From an uncultured Microbacterium sp. (GTDB taxonomy: Bacteria; Actinomycetota; Actinomycetes; Actinomycetales; Microbacteriaceae), in assembly GCA_947647645.1 (NCBI GenBank), contig CANSLE010000068.1:1-9666 (forward strand): 9,666 nucleotides of DNA, written 5' to 3'. Shown in pieces: positions 1 through 5,818 of this stretch. The position numbers and the translations under genes were made by a program. A model generated the notes under the pieces. That model was given only the letters and a program-made list of their open reading frames with translations. It searched no databases and had not been told where the DNA came from. The first letter of the stretch is position 1. Each line of letters begins with the position of its first letter.

Positions 1-101
1 CTGGCGCAGCCCGCGAAGGCCAGGAGGCCGACGGCGGCGAGGGCGCCGACGCGTGCGGCGGTCGTCAGGCGGGTGCGGGAGGTGCTCAAGTGGATGCTCA
101 C
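1..101 (-). CDS. Partial lipoprotein, N-terminus only (possible copper-delivery protein)
   Basis: Only the first 33 codons are in the window; the gene runs off the left edge. Translation from the GTG gives a short Arg-containing N-region, a hydrophobic stretch (roughly residues 18-30) and a lipobox ending LAFAGC, with Cys32 as the expected lipidated residue. This marks an exported lipoprotein anchored on the outer face of the membrane. The GTG overlaps the copC stop as GTGA, so the two genes are very probably translationally coupled and belong to one operon. Copper-delivery lipoproteins of the PCu(A)C or Sco type are known neighbours of copC in actinobacteria, so either is a reasonable guess, but nothing in the visible part identifies the mature protein. 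The export signal is well supported; the function is not. Confidence 0.7.
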   Translation of the reverse strand, partial: MSIHLSTSRTRLTTAARVGALAAVGLLAFAGCA

Positions 102-694
102 TGTGGGGTGCCTTTCTTGCGGCGGAGGAAGTGGAAAATGGCGTAGGCGGCGACGGCGATGATCGCCCCGCCCGCGCCGACCAGCAGGATCCGGATGATC
201 CCCTGGTCCTCTCGTGCGCTCTGGTTCTGTGCGCCGGGCGTGGTGGCCCCGGCATCCGTCGGTGTCGACGAGTGGTCAGCGGCGGGGGTCCGCGTCAGCG
301 GTGCGGCGCCCCCCACCGTGAACGGGATGAGCCCGCTGATCGGATGACCGTCCCGCGAGACGACGCGCCAGCGGATCTCGTACCCTCCGGCGGGCAGCTG
401 CGGGTCGAGCGGCACCGTCACCACGCCGTTGTCCACGACGGGCGCGGCGGCAGCCCAGTCCTTTCCCGCACCGTCCGCGACGATGACGGCCGCACCGATC
501 GTCAGCACGTCGGCCGAGAAGGTGAGCGTCACCTCCGGCGGGGCGCTCGCGAGCGCGGCGCCGGATGCCGGGGAGCTTGCGACCAGCTCGTCGTGGGCCG
601 ACGCGGGCACGGCGATGACGAGCACCGACGTCCCGGCGAGGGTCACCGCGATGAGCAGGCCGCGAAGGCGGGCACGGAAACGTGAGGACGACAC
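98..694 (-). CDS. copC: CopC-domain copper-binding protein, membrane anchored
   Basis: Secreted copper-binding protein of the CopC/YcnJ N-domain type, held by a C-terminal membrane helix. From the chosen GTG start it has 198 residues: an Arg-rich N-region and hydrophobic signal peptide (1-33, cleavage after ASA), then HDELVASSP, so the mature protein begins with His34. A beta-rich domain follows to about 128, containing PEVTLTFS and GYEIRWRVVSRDGHPISG. The mature N-terminal His together with Asp115 and His117 of the DGH motif match the Cu(II) ligands known for CopC. A Thr/Ser/Pro-rich linker (130-160), one transmembrane helix (about 166-190) and an RRKK tail end the protein. The start is set by GGTGG six bases upstream (701-705) and by the signal peptide starting there; an in-frame ATG at 745 adds 17 charged residues and is less likely. 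No CopD domain follows, so this protein probably buffers or passes on copper rather than importing it alone. Confidence 0.88.
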   Translation of the reverse strand: MSSSRFRARLRGLLIAVTLAGTSVLVIAVPASAHDELVASSPASGAALASAPPEVTLTFSADVLTIGAAVIVADGAGKDWAAAAPVVDNGVVTVPLDPQLPAGGYEIRWRVVSRDGHPISGLIPFTVGGAAPLTRTPAADHSSTPTDAGATTPGAQNQSAREDQGIIRILLVGAGGAIIAVAAYAIFHFLRRKKGTPQ

Positions 695-787
695 AGGGAA
701 CCACCGATCGATCGCGCGCTCGGGACCGGATGCCCGCGTGCGCATGCGGATCCGCGCCCGGACATCGCGTCACGGGCGGGACAGGGA

Positions 788-1417
788 TCAGAGCGCGATC
801 GGCAGCGGGGGGCCGCGGCGGCGGTCGTCGGCGACGTGCGCGGCCGGCCGGACGATCCAGCCGGTGGTGGCGGCGGCGACGACGGCGACGATGGGGAGGA
901 CGATGGTCGTGTTCGCTCGCCGCGCCACGCGCCGCGCCCAGGCGCGGATGTCGCGGGCGAGGTCCAGGAGTGTGCGCGCGGCGCGCTCGCCGCGGTAGAG
1001 CAAAGCGATCGTGACGACGGCGGCCACCGCGTGCAGGGTCCACATCAGCGGGTCGGCGCACAGCGCGCCGACGAACCCGCCGGATGCCGTCGCGTTCGCG
1101 GCATCCGTCGACATCGCGATCGTGCCGTGATCGTGATGCGACATCGTCGAGGCGGCACCGGACATCGGGGAGCCCATCACGAAGAGGGTGTGGAACAGGA
1201 TCTGGCTCGCCGCGACGCTCAGCCCGAGGCGCACCGCCGACAGCGCACGGCCGGCGAGCAGCGTCGACACCATGAGGGCCAGCATCCACGGTGCGACGAT
1301 CCCGAGCGGCCCCGGGACCGTTCCACCGGCGACGACGTGCGACAGCAGCGCCGTGAACGTCGCGACGGAGGCGACCACCGCACCCCGTGCGACGCGCGGA
1401 GTCCGGGAGCGACGCAT
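788..1417 (-). CDS. Multi-pass membrane protein with Met/His-rich loop, copper cluster
   Basis: A 209-residue integral membrane protein with no family name I can assign confidently. Hydrophobic segments are visible at about 13-33, 38-56, 62-81, 113-140 and 171-189, suggesting five helices. Between helices 3 and 4 lies a loop rich in Met and His (residues 81-102: Met81, Met85, Met92, then HHDHG at 94-98 and Met102). Such residues commonly bind Cu(I)/Cu(II). A basic amphipathic stretch (143-168) precedes the last helix, and the tail is Arg/Pro rich. It lies upstream of copC on the same strand, so a role in copper sensing, uptake or loading is a reasonable inference. There is no good Shine-Dalgarno; a CAGACT box six bases before the ATG suggests leaderless transcription. 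The gap to copC is 93 bases. Confidence 0.8.
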   Translation of the reverse strand: MRRSRTPRVARGAVVASVATFTALLSHVVAGGTVPGPLGIVAPWMLALMVSTLLAGRALSAVRLGLSVAASQILFHTLFVMGSPMSGAASTMSHHDHGTIAMSTDAANATASGGFVGALCADPLMWTLHAVAAVVTIALLYRGERAARTLLDLARDIRAWARRVARRANTTIVLPIVAVVAAATTGWIVRPAAHVADDRRRGPPLPIAL

Positions 1418-1423
1418 ACGACC

Positions 1424-1429
1424 AGTCTG
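1424..1429 (-). promoter_or_regulatory. Probable leaderless -10 box for the membrane-protein gene
   Basis: On the minus strand CAGACT is followed by six bases and then the ATG at 1417. This spacing puts the transcription start on or next to the start codon. No Shine-Dalgarno is present in the gap and no clear -35 is visible. The first base departs from TANNNT, so the call is tentative. Confidence 0.4.
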
Positions 1430-1450
1430 CCAGGTCCCATCGGGCCCGCC

Positions 1451-1470
1451 GCCTCCGGAGGGAGGGAGGC
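1451..1470 (-). terminator. GC-rich hairpin between ansP and the next gene
   Basis: GCCTCC (1451-1456) pairs with GGAGGC (1465-1470) across an 8-base loop; CCTCCGGAGG inside it is a self-complementary alternative. It lies 6 bases after the ansP stop and before the downstream promoter. There is no T-run, so termination is uncertain, although GC-rich stems without T-runs are common after actinobacterial genes. Confidence 0.3.
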
Positions 1471-1475
1471 CGACG

Positions 1476-3050
1476 TCAGCGCCGCCGCTGCCGCGCCGCT
1501 TGCGTGGCCTGGCGTTCCGCGATCACAGGATGCGTGCCGGTGTAGCCCGCGCGGGCCGCGACGGCGGCCTGGATCTTGCCGCGGGCGGCGTACCAGCCGA
1601 TGATCAACGCCGGGATCAGCACGATGAGCGAGGCGAGCACCCACCTGCCGGTCTCCGAGAAGCCCATCGTCACGAGGACGAAGAAGAGGAAGGCCAGTGT
1701 CAGATACGACGTGAACGGTGCCCCGAACAGGCGGAAGGACGGCCGCTGGAGCCTGCCCTCCTTGGCCCACTTCACGAGCTTGAGCTGGCAGAGGATGATC
1801 GTCGCCCAGCCGCCGATGATGCCGAGGGCCGACACCTCGAGCACGATCTCGAACGCCTGCGAGGGCCAGAGCGCGTTGATGCCGACGCCCGCCAGGGTGA
1901 TCACCGCCGTGAGCAGGATGCCGCCGAACGGCACGCCGTTCTTGCTCATCGCGGCGGTGAACGCCGGGGCGGAGCCGTTGACCGACATCGAACGCAGGAT
2001 GCGCCCCGTGGAGTACAGGCCCGCATTGAGGCTCGACAGTGCCGCCGTGAGGACGACGAAGTTCATGACCGATCCGGCGATCGCGCCGGTCTCGGGGGAG
2101 CCGATGTGCGAGAAGAACGTGACGAACGGTGACTGTCCCGCCTCGTAGGTGCCGAACGGCAGGAGAAGTGACAGCAGCAGGATGGAGCCGACGTAGAAGA
2201 GCGCGATGCGGATGACGACGGTGTTGATCGCCTTCGGCATGACCTTCTCGGGGTTCGCGGTCTCGCCCGCGGCGGTGCCGACCAGCTCGATGGCCGCGTA
2301 GGCGAAGACCACGCCCGAGATCGCGAGCAGCGGGGCGACGACGCCCATCGGGAAGAGGCCGCCGTTGTCGGAGATGACACTGAATCCGGTGGGCCCGACA
2401 TCCGTCGCGCCGCCGAAGATCAGGAAGCAGATGCCGACGACGAGGAAGATGACGAGTGCGGCGACCTTGATGAGTGCGAACCAGAACTCCATCTCGCCGA
2501 AGAGCTTGACGCTCACGAGGTTCAGCGACAGCACCACGACGAGGGCGATCAGCGCGATCAGCCACTGCGGGACGTGTTGCAGCGGCTCCCAGTACTGCGC
2601 CCAGAACTTCACGTACAGCGCCGCGGCGGTCACATCGACGATCGAGGTCATCGCCCAGTTGAGGAAGTACATCCATCCGGCGCCGAACGCGAGCTTCTCG
2701 CCGTAGAACTCGCGGGCGTACGAGACGAACGACCCCGACGACGGCCGGTGCAGGACGAGCTCGCCGAGTGCACGCAGGATGAGGAACGCGAAGAAGCCGC
2801 AGACGGCGTACACCAGGATCAGCGACGGGCCGCTGGAGGCCAGCCGCCCCCCGGCGCCCATGAACAGGCCGGTGCCGATGGCGCCGCCGATCGCGATCAT
2901 CTGGATCTGCCGCGGGCGCAGGGTCTTGTGGTAGCCGGCATCCTCGCTGGAGAAGTCCTGCACGGCCTCGGTGCGGTCACCGGTCAGCTCGCGTGCGTTC
3001 TCGCGGGCATCCTCCGGATCCATCCGCGAGGGCGGCTCGTTCTGCGTCAT
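1476..3050 (-). CDS. ansP: AnsP-type L-asparagine / amino-acid permease
   Basis: Proton-coupled amino-acid importer of the AAT family (APC superfamily) in the cytoplasmic membrane. From the chosen ATG it has 524 residues: a hydrophilic N-tail of about 45, then about twelve membrane segments. Helix 1 carries IQMIAIGGAIGTGLF (49-63), the glycine-rich unwound segment that holds the substrate amino group in this family. It is followed by ILRALGELVLHRPSSGSFVSYARE (91-114) and GWMYFLNWAMTSIVD. The stretches AEMEFWFALIKV-like, GTAAGE, QSPFVTFFSHIG, VLTAALSSLNAGLYSTGRILRSM and LGIIGGWATIILCQ match what I remember of E. coli AnsP more closely than GabP, CycA or LysP. The start at 3050 is preferred over the in-frame ATG at 3098 because a CATGAT box lies six bases before it; a further ATG at 3023 is possible. 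Asparagine as substrate is inferred from family resemblance. No asparaginase gene lies nearby. Confidence 0.88.
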   Translation of the reverse strand: MTQNEPPSRMDPEDARENARELTGDRTEAVQDFSSEDAGYHKTLRPRQIQMIAIGGAIGTGLFMGAGGRLASSGPSLILVYAVCGFFAFLILRALGELVLHRPSSGSFVSYAREFYGEKLAFGAGWMYFLNWAMTSIVDVTAAALYVKFWAQYWEPLQHVPQWLIALIALVVVLSLNLVSVKLFGEMEFWFALIKVAALVIFLVVGICFLIFGGATDVGPTGFSVISDNGGLFPMGVVAPLLAISGVVFAYAAIELVGTAAGETANPEKVMPKAINTVVIRIALFYVGSILLLSLLLPFGTYEAGQSPFVTFFSHIGSPETGAIAGSVMNFVVLTAALSSLNAGLYSTGRILRSMSVNGSAPAFTAAMSKNGVPFGGILLTAVITLAGVGINALWPSQAFEIVLEVSALGIIGGWATIILCQLKLVKWAKEGRLQRPSFRLFGAPFTSYLTLAFLFFVLVTMGFSETGRWVLASLIVLIPALIIGWYAARGKIQAAVAARAGYTGTHPVIAERQATQAARQRRR

Positions 3051-3056
3051 CCCGCC

Positions 3057-3062
3057 ATCATG
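3057..3062 (-). promoter_or_regulatory. Possible leaderless -10 box for ansP
   Basis: CATGAT on the minus strand matches four of six TATAAT positions and lies exactly six bases before the ATG at 3050, the spacing seen for other genes in this window. No Shine-Dalgarno is seen before this ATG. It is used here to choose the ansP start. Confidence 0.35.
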
Positions 3063-3084
3063 GATGCGCCGTGTTTCGCTGATG

Positions 3085-3106
3085 CGACACGCACGCACGC
3101 GTGTCG
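3085..3106. repeat. Perfect 8-bp inverted repeat upstream of ansP
   Basis: CGACACGC (3085-3092) and GCGTGTCG (3099-3106) are perfectly complementary around a 6-base loop ACGCAC. The element begins 8 bases after the DUF2180 stop and ends about 35 bases before the ansP ATG, where a -35 region would lie. It could be a DUF2180 terminator stem, or a repressor site for ansP. In the direction of transcription the T-run comes before the stem, not after it, which argues against a classical terminator. Confidence 0.5.
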
Positions 3107-3113
3107 TGAAAAA

Positions 3114-3341
3114 TCAGCCGATGGTAGGGGAGGGCGTCGGCGCGCGGTGCGCTTCGAGCCGGGCGCATTCGCTGCAGTGCAGTCGCCGAACCACGCGCAC
3201 CGTGGGGTTGCCGATGCTCTGCGACCAGACCTCGGTCCTGAGCTCGTGGGTGTGGGTCGGGCACGCGGCCGCGCCGCACGCACTGCAGACGGCAGCGGCC
3301 TCTCGTCGAGTGTCGGTGGTGGTGCACTCAAGGCAGTGCAT
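3114..3341 (-). CDS. DUF2180 family small Cys-rich protein
   Basis: A 75-residue soluble protein recognised as DUF2180 by its opening MHCLEC followed by AVCSACGAAACPTH. Three Cys pairs are visible: Cys3/Cys6, Cys19/Cys22 and Cys56/Cys59 (LHCSEC), plus Cys27, His30 and His32. This pattern fits binding of one or two zinc ions in a ribbon or B-box-like fold. The biochemical role of the family is unknown. The ATG at 3341 is chosen because AGGA lies four bases upstream and the family begins with MxC; the open frame continues further upstream but that part is low-complexity Arg-rich. It sits between the acetyltransferase and ansP on the same strand, separated from both by hairpins, so it may be its own transcription unit. 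Confidence 0.85.
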   Translation of the reverse strand: MHCLECTTTDTRREAAAVCSACGAAACPTHTHELRTEVWSQSIGNPTVRVVRRLHCSECARLEAHRAPTPSPTIG

Positions 3342-3383
3342 CTGATCCTGCTCTCTGTTGCGGGCGGGGGCGGGTCGATCCGA

Positions 3384-3412
3384 TGCGGCGCCGCGGTGTC
3401 GGCGGCGCCGCA
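3384..3412 (-). terminator. Strong 11-bp GC hairpin after the acetyltransferase gene
   Basis: TGCGGCGCCGC (3384-3394) and GCGGCGCCGCA (3402-3412) form a perfect 11-bp stem with a 7-base loop. It starts 18 bases after the acetyltransferase stop and ends before the DUF2180 ribosome site. No T-run follows, so it is called as an actinobacterial-type hairpin terminator or mRNA 3' stabiliser rather than a canonical one. Confidence 0.55.
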
Positions 3413-3430
3413 CGTCTCCTGTCGAGCCGT

Positions 3431-4066
3431 TCAGAGGGAGACGGGAGCGACGCGTGCCGCGCTGATCTCGCGGATGGGCCGACACGGGTTGCCGACGGCG
3501 ATGACGCCGGCGGGGATGTCACGAGTGACGACCGATCCTGCGCCGACGATGGCGTTGTCCCCGATCGTCACGCCGGGGGTGAGGGTGACCGACCCGCCGA
3601 GCCACACATTGCTGCCGATCGTCACGGGCTCGGGCAGCTCCCACCCTTCGAGCCGGGCGTCGAGATCCTCGGCGTGATTGGGAGTGTAGATCGCGCAACG
3701 GGGCCCGATGAGGGTGTCGGCGCCGATCGTCACGCGGCCGCCGCCGATGATCATGAAGTCGGCGTTGATGAACGTCCGATCCCCGATGATCAGCCGCTCG
3801 CCGTAGTCGATGCTCAGCGGCGGCCGGATTTCGATCCCTTCCCCCGCACCGGGCACCAGATCGTGGAACAGCCGCAGCGCTTCGTCGGGGTCGTCGTCGT
3901 ACACCCGCCCGATCCGCGCACACGCGGCGTGCGCCTCCCGGGAGAGCTCCTGCAACCCGGGGGAGGTGCGGTAGCGGATCCATCCGCCAGCCAGCAGGCT
4001 GCGTACATCCGCATCCCGCGCCGCCAGCGTCGTCAGGGCGATCGAGTGCTCGGTGTCGTCACTCAT
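3431..4066 (-). CDS. Sugar O-acetyltransferase, maltose/galactoside type
   Basis: Transfers acetyl from acetyl-CoA to a sugar hydroxyl in the cytoplasm (Maa/LacA/NodL family). The 211 residues show the Mac helical domain first (about 22-75, with LLAGGWIRYRTSPGLQ and ARIGRVYDD), then a left-handed beta helix made of hexapeptide repeats (LIIGDRTFINADFMIIGGG, VTIGADTLIGP, VTIGSNVWLGGSVTLTPGVTIGDNAIVGAGSVVTRDI). His131 in YTPNHAED corresponds to the catalytic His of the family. VGNPCRPIREI closes the domain as usual. Length is normal for the family (about 185-215). The ATG is supported by AAGGAG five bases upstream. The exact acceptor (maltose, galactoside, other) cannot be read from sequence. 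No sugar uptake genes lie nearby, so a specific pathway cannot be assigned; such enzymes often detoxify non-metabolised sugars. Confidence 0.92.
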   Translation of the reverse strand: MSDDTEHSIALTTLAARDADVRSLLAGGWIRYRTSPGLQELSREAHAACARIGRVYDDDPDEALRLFHDLVPGAGEGIEIRPPLSIDYGERLIIGDRTFINADFMIIGGGRVTIGADTLIGPRCAIYTPNHAEDLDARLEGWELPEPVTIGSNVWLGGSVTLTPGVTIGDNAIVGAGSVVTRDIPAGVIAVGNPCRPIREISAARVAPVSL

Positions 4067-4081
4067 CAGAACTCCTTCGAC

Positions 4082-4130
4082 CTATTTGTTGCTATTTGCA
4101 ACTTATAGATTCGTCCGTCTGATCGCAAGT
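4082..4130 (-). promoter_or_regulatory. AT-rich promoter and operator of the acetyltransferase gene
   Basis: On the minus strand TATAAG (4102-4107) makes a -10 box, with CTTGCG or TTGCGA (4123-4129) upstream at 15-16 bases as a weak -35. Directly after the -10, where transcription should start, lies GTTGC-TATTT-GCAAC (4088-4102), a perfect 5-bp inverted repeat. CTATTTG also occurs twice, 10 bases apart (4082-4088 and 4092-4098), which is one helical turn. The patch is far more AT-rich than its surroundings. Together this looks like a repressor site over the start point. Confidence 0.55.
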
Positions 4131-4160
4131 CCGTCCGGGGCCGCGTGGCGCGCGGGCACG

Positions 4161-4191
4161 GCTGCGCCGCGGGGAGTCGAGCGGGCGCAGC
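4161..4191 (-). terminator. Candidate hairpin after the aldo/keto reductase gene
   Basis: GCTGCGCC (4161-4168) pairs perfectly with GGCGCAGC (4184-4191) across a 15-base loop, 15 bases after the stop. Its inner arm overlaps a copy of the dispersed intergenic repeat. No T-run follows. Confidence 0.35.
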
Positions 4192-4200
4192 GCGTCGAAC
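4174..4200 (+). repeat. REP-like intergenic element, copy 1
   Basis: Contains GCGCAGCGCGTCGAA (4185-4199), identical over 15 bases to copy 3. In the direction of the aldo/keto reductase it begins 6 bases after the stop codon, with the same orientation relative to the preceding gene as copy 2. Confidence 0.5.
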
Positions 4201-4206
4201 GCCGTG

Positions 4207-5097
4207 TCAGAGCTCGAGGCCGACCGCGGCGGAGCAGTGCGCGAGCTCGTCGTCGCTGAGCTCCAGGTCGGCGGCGCGCGCCGAGTCGGCGATGGATGCC
4301 GCGCGTCGCGCGCCCGGGATGGGAACGACGACGGGGCTCAGCGACAGCTCCCATGCGAGCACCACCTGCTGCGGGCTCACGCCGTGCGCCTCGCCGATCT
4401 CCCGGAAGACGCCGAACCGCTCGCCCACGGAGCGCCCGCCCCCGCCGGTGCCGCCGAGCGGACTCCACGGGAGGAAGGCGATGCCGTGCCGGTCGCAGTA
4501 CTGCAGCTCGCCGAAGCTGCCCGGATGCCGCGGCGAGAACTCGTTCTGCACGCTGGTCAGGTTGCCCTCGCCGAGCACCTCGCGGGCGATCGCGATCTCC
4601 TCCACGCTCGCGTTGGAGATGCCGATCGCGCGGACGAGCCCCTCGTCCTGCAGCGTCTTGAGGTTCTGCATGATCTCGCCGTAGACCATCCAGCGATCGG
4701 GGCGGTGATACTGGTACAGATCGATGATCTCGACCCCGAGGTTGTCCATCGAACGCTGCACCGCGGAGCGGAGATACGCCAGCGATCCGTCGCGGCCGAA
4801 GTCCTTCTCGGCGGTGCGCGTGATGCCGCCCTTGGTTCCGACGAGGATGCCGCTCGCGTCGCCGTCCCACGACGCGAGCGCGTCGCGGACGATGCGCTCG
4901 TTGTGCCCCATCTGGTCCCACGAGGGCGCGTAGATGTCGGCCGTGTCGATGAAGGTGACCCCGGCATCCAGGGCGGCGTGCACCGTCGCGATCGCGTCAT
5001 CGCGATCGGGCAGGGCGTCGTCGTTGTTCATCGAGACGGGCATGGCGCCCAGGCCGATGGCGGAGACGGTGAACGGCCCGATCGTGCGCTGCTGCAT
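4207..5097 (-). CDS. Aldo/keto reductase
   Basis: NADPH-dependent reductase of aldehydes and ketones with a TIM-barrel fold, cytoplasmic, 296 residues. The catalytic tetrad is visible: Asp51 and Tyr56 in FIDTADIY, Lys89 in VGTKGG, and His131 in YQYHRPD. Other family marks are IGLGAMPVS near the start, VRAIGISN, the SVQNEFSPRHP strand, AFLPWSPLGG and, near the C-terminus, VVPIPGARR, part of the NADP phosphate-binding region. The resemblance is to the AKR families of oxidoreductases like Tas or YdbC rather than mammalian AKR1. The ATG at 5097 is preferred because GGAAGGAA lies just upstream (5102-5109) and the protein then begins MQQRTIG as relatives do; the frame is open up to an ATG at 5151. 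The natural substrate is unknown. It is divergent from yaeQ. Confidence 0.92.
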   Translation of the reverse strand: MQQRTIGPFTVSAIGLGAMPVSMNNDDALPDRDDAIATVHAALDAGVTFIDTADIYAPSWDQMGHNERIVRDALASWDGDASGILVGTKGGITRTAEKDFGRDGSLAYLRSAVQRSMDNLGVEIIDLYQYHRPDRWMVYGEIMQNLKTLQDEGLVRAIGISNASVEEIAIAREVLGEGNLTSVQNEFSPRHPGSFGELQYCDRHGIAFLPWSPLGGTGGGGRSVGERFGVFREIGEAHGVSPQQVVLAWELSLSPVVVPIPGARRAASIADSARAADLELSDDELAHCSAAVGLEL

Positions 5098-5101
5098 GGA
5101 G

Positions 5102-5109
5102 TTCCTTCC
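5102..5109 (-). promoter_or_regulatory. Ribosome binding site that sets the aldo/keto reductase start
   Basis: GGAAGGAA on the minus strand, four bases before the ATG at 5097. It decides in favour of this ATG over the one 54 bases upstream. No convincing -10/-35 pair for this gene is visible in the 88-base divergent gap. Confidence 0.55.
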
Positions 5110-5173
5110 GATGACGGTGTCCGATCCCACTCTGCCGTATGCCGCCGACACCGGGACGAGCGCGGCGGGCGCC

Positions 5174-5179
5174 TAGGCT
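5174..5179 (+). promoter_or_regulatory. Leaderless -10 box for yaeQ
   Basis: TAGGCT followed by six bases and the ATG at 5186. No Shine-Dalgarno fits between the box and the start, so the mRNA probably begins at the start codon. No clear -35 is seen. Confidence 0.55.
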
Positions 5180-5185
5180 GGACAC

Positions 5186-5725
5186 ATGGCGACCGGCGCG
5201 GTGATGCACACCTTCGATGTCCAGGTGGCCGACGTCGACCGCGGCGTGTACGAGGACCTGTCGCTGCGGATGGCCCGGCATCCGTCCGAGACCGACGCGT
5301 TCATGATGACCCGGCTGCTCGCCTACTGCCTCGAGTGCACCGACGGCATCGCGTTCACCGAAGGCGTCTCGGCCACCGACGAACCCGCCGTCCTCGTGCG
5401 GGACGCGACGGGCGCGATCACCGCATGGATCGAGGTGGGCGCCCCCGACGCCGACCGACTGCACCGCGGCAGCAAGGTCGCCGACCGCACCGTCGTCTAC
5501 AGTCACCGCGACCCGGCCAAGCTCCTGCCGCTGTGGGCGGGCAAGAAGATCCACCGGGCCGAGGAGATCTCGCTGCGCACGTTCGACGCCGGCTTCGTGG
5601 ATGCCGCGGCATCCGCCGTTCAGCGGCGAAACGCCGTGACGCTGTCGGTGACCGAGGGCCAGCTGTACCTCGACGTGAACGGCGCGAGCCTGTCGTCCGC
5701 CCTGCACGAGCACCCGCTGGGTTGA
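5186..5725 (+). CDS. yaeQ: YaeQ family protein
   Basis: A 179-residue cytoplasmic protein. Conserved YaeQ stretches occur in order: VADVDRGVYEDLSLRMARHPSET (14-36), MMTRLLAYCLE (40-50), GIAFTEGVSATDEPAVLVRDATGAITAWIEVGAPDADRLHRGSKVADRTVVYSHR (54-108) and a C-terminal LYLDVNGASL. YaeQ proteins adopt a PD-(D/E)xK nuclease-like fold; the candidate acidic and basic positions here are Glu35, Asp65, Glu83 and Lys97, but no nuclease activity is established for the family. E. coli YaeQ was reported to compensate for loss of RfaH, with unknown mechanism. Length matches the family. The ATG at 5186 is chosen because of the TAGGCT box just upstream; Met7 is an alternative. It is divergent from the aldo/keto reductase and followed by a REP-like element, so it is probably monocistronic. 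Confidence 0.9.
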   Translation: MATGAVMHTFDVQVADVDRGVYEDLSLRMARHPSETDAFMMTRLLAYCLECTDGIAFTEGVSATDEPAVLVRDATGAITAWIEVGAPDADRLHRGSKVADRTVVYSHRDPAKLLPLWAGKKIHRAEEISLRTFDAGFVDAAASAVQRRNAVTLSVTEGQLYLDVNGASLSSALHEHPLG

Positions 5726-5732
5726 CGGACGC

Positions 5733-5763
5733 GTTTCGCGCTGCGCTCGCTCACCGACCCGGG
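5733..5763 (-). repeat. REP-like intergenic element, copy 2
   Basis: Read on the minus strand it contains GGTCGGTGAGCGAGCGCAG followed by CGCGAAACG. This is the fullest copy and resembles the GTTTCG...CTCGCTCA...GACC intergenic repeats that I recall from many actinobacterial genomes. It starts 8 bases after the yaeQ stop. The centre GCGCAGCGC is a hyphenated palindrome that can form a small stem. Confidence 0.6.
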
Positions 5764-5806
5764 TTCGCTTGGGCTTGCCTTGCTGGCGGCGCCCGGGCCG
5801 GCGGCC

Positions 5807-5812
5807 TAGCGT
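5807..5812 (+). promoter_or_regulatory. Leaderless -10 box for the VIT transporter gene
   Basis: TAGCGT followed by six bases (GAGGGC) and the ATG at 5819. The gap is too short for a normal ribosome site. No convincing -35 at 16-19 bases. Confidence 0.5.
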
Positions 5813-5818
5813 GAGGGC

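Noticed and set aside
695..745. N-terminal extension of CopC to the ATG at 745
   Set aside because: It adds 17 charged residues before a complete signal peptide, and there is no good ribosome site at 745, while GGTGG lies six bases before the GTG at 694. Not fully excluded.
276..1289. Minus-strand open frame of 337 codons across copC and the membrane-protein gene
   Set aside because: Arg-rich shadow frame. Signal peptide, CopC ligands and membrane helices are all in the other frames.
1219..2676. Long minus-strand open frame inside ansP (485 codons)
   Set aside because: Arg/His/Pro-rich out-of-frame shadow of ansP, common in GC-rich DNA. The ansP frame has clear family motifs and this one has none.
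4204..5814. Long plus-strand open frame (536 codons) over the aldo/keto reductase and yaeQ
   Set aside because: Low-complexity Arg/Asp/Gly-rich translation, no start context, and it covers two genes with recognisable families on other frames.
5726..5818. Possible small gene or RNA between yaeQ and the VIT gene
   Set aside because: The sequence is explained by the REP-like element and the next promoter; no start codon with ribosome site and no conserved RNA pattern was seen.
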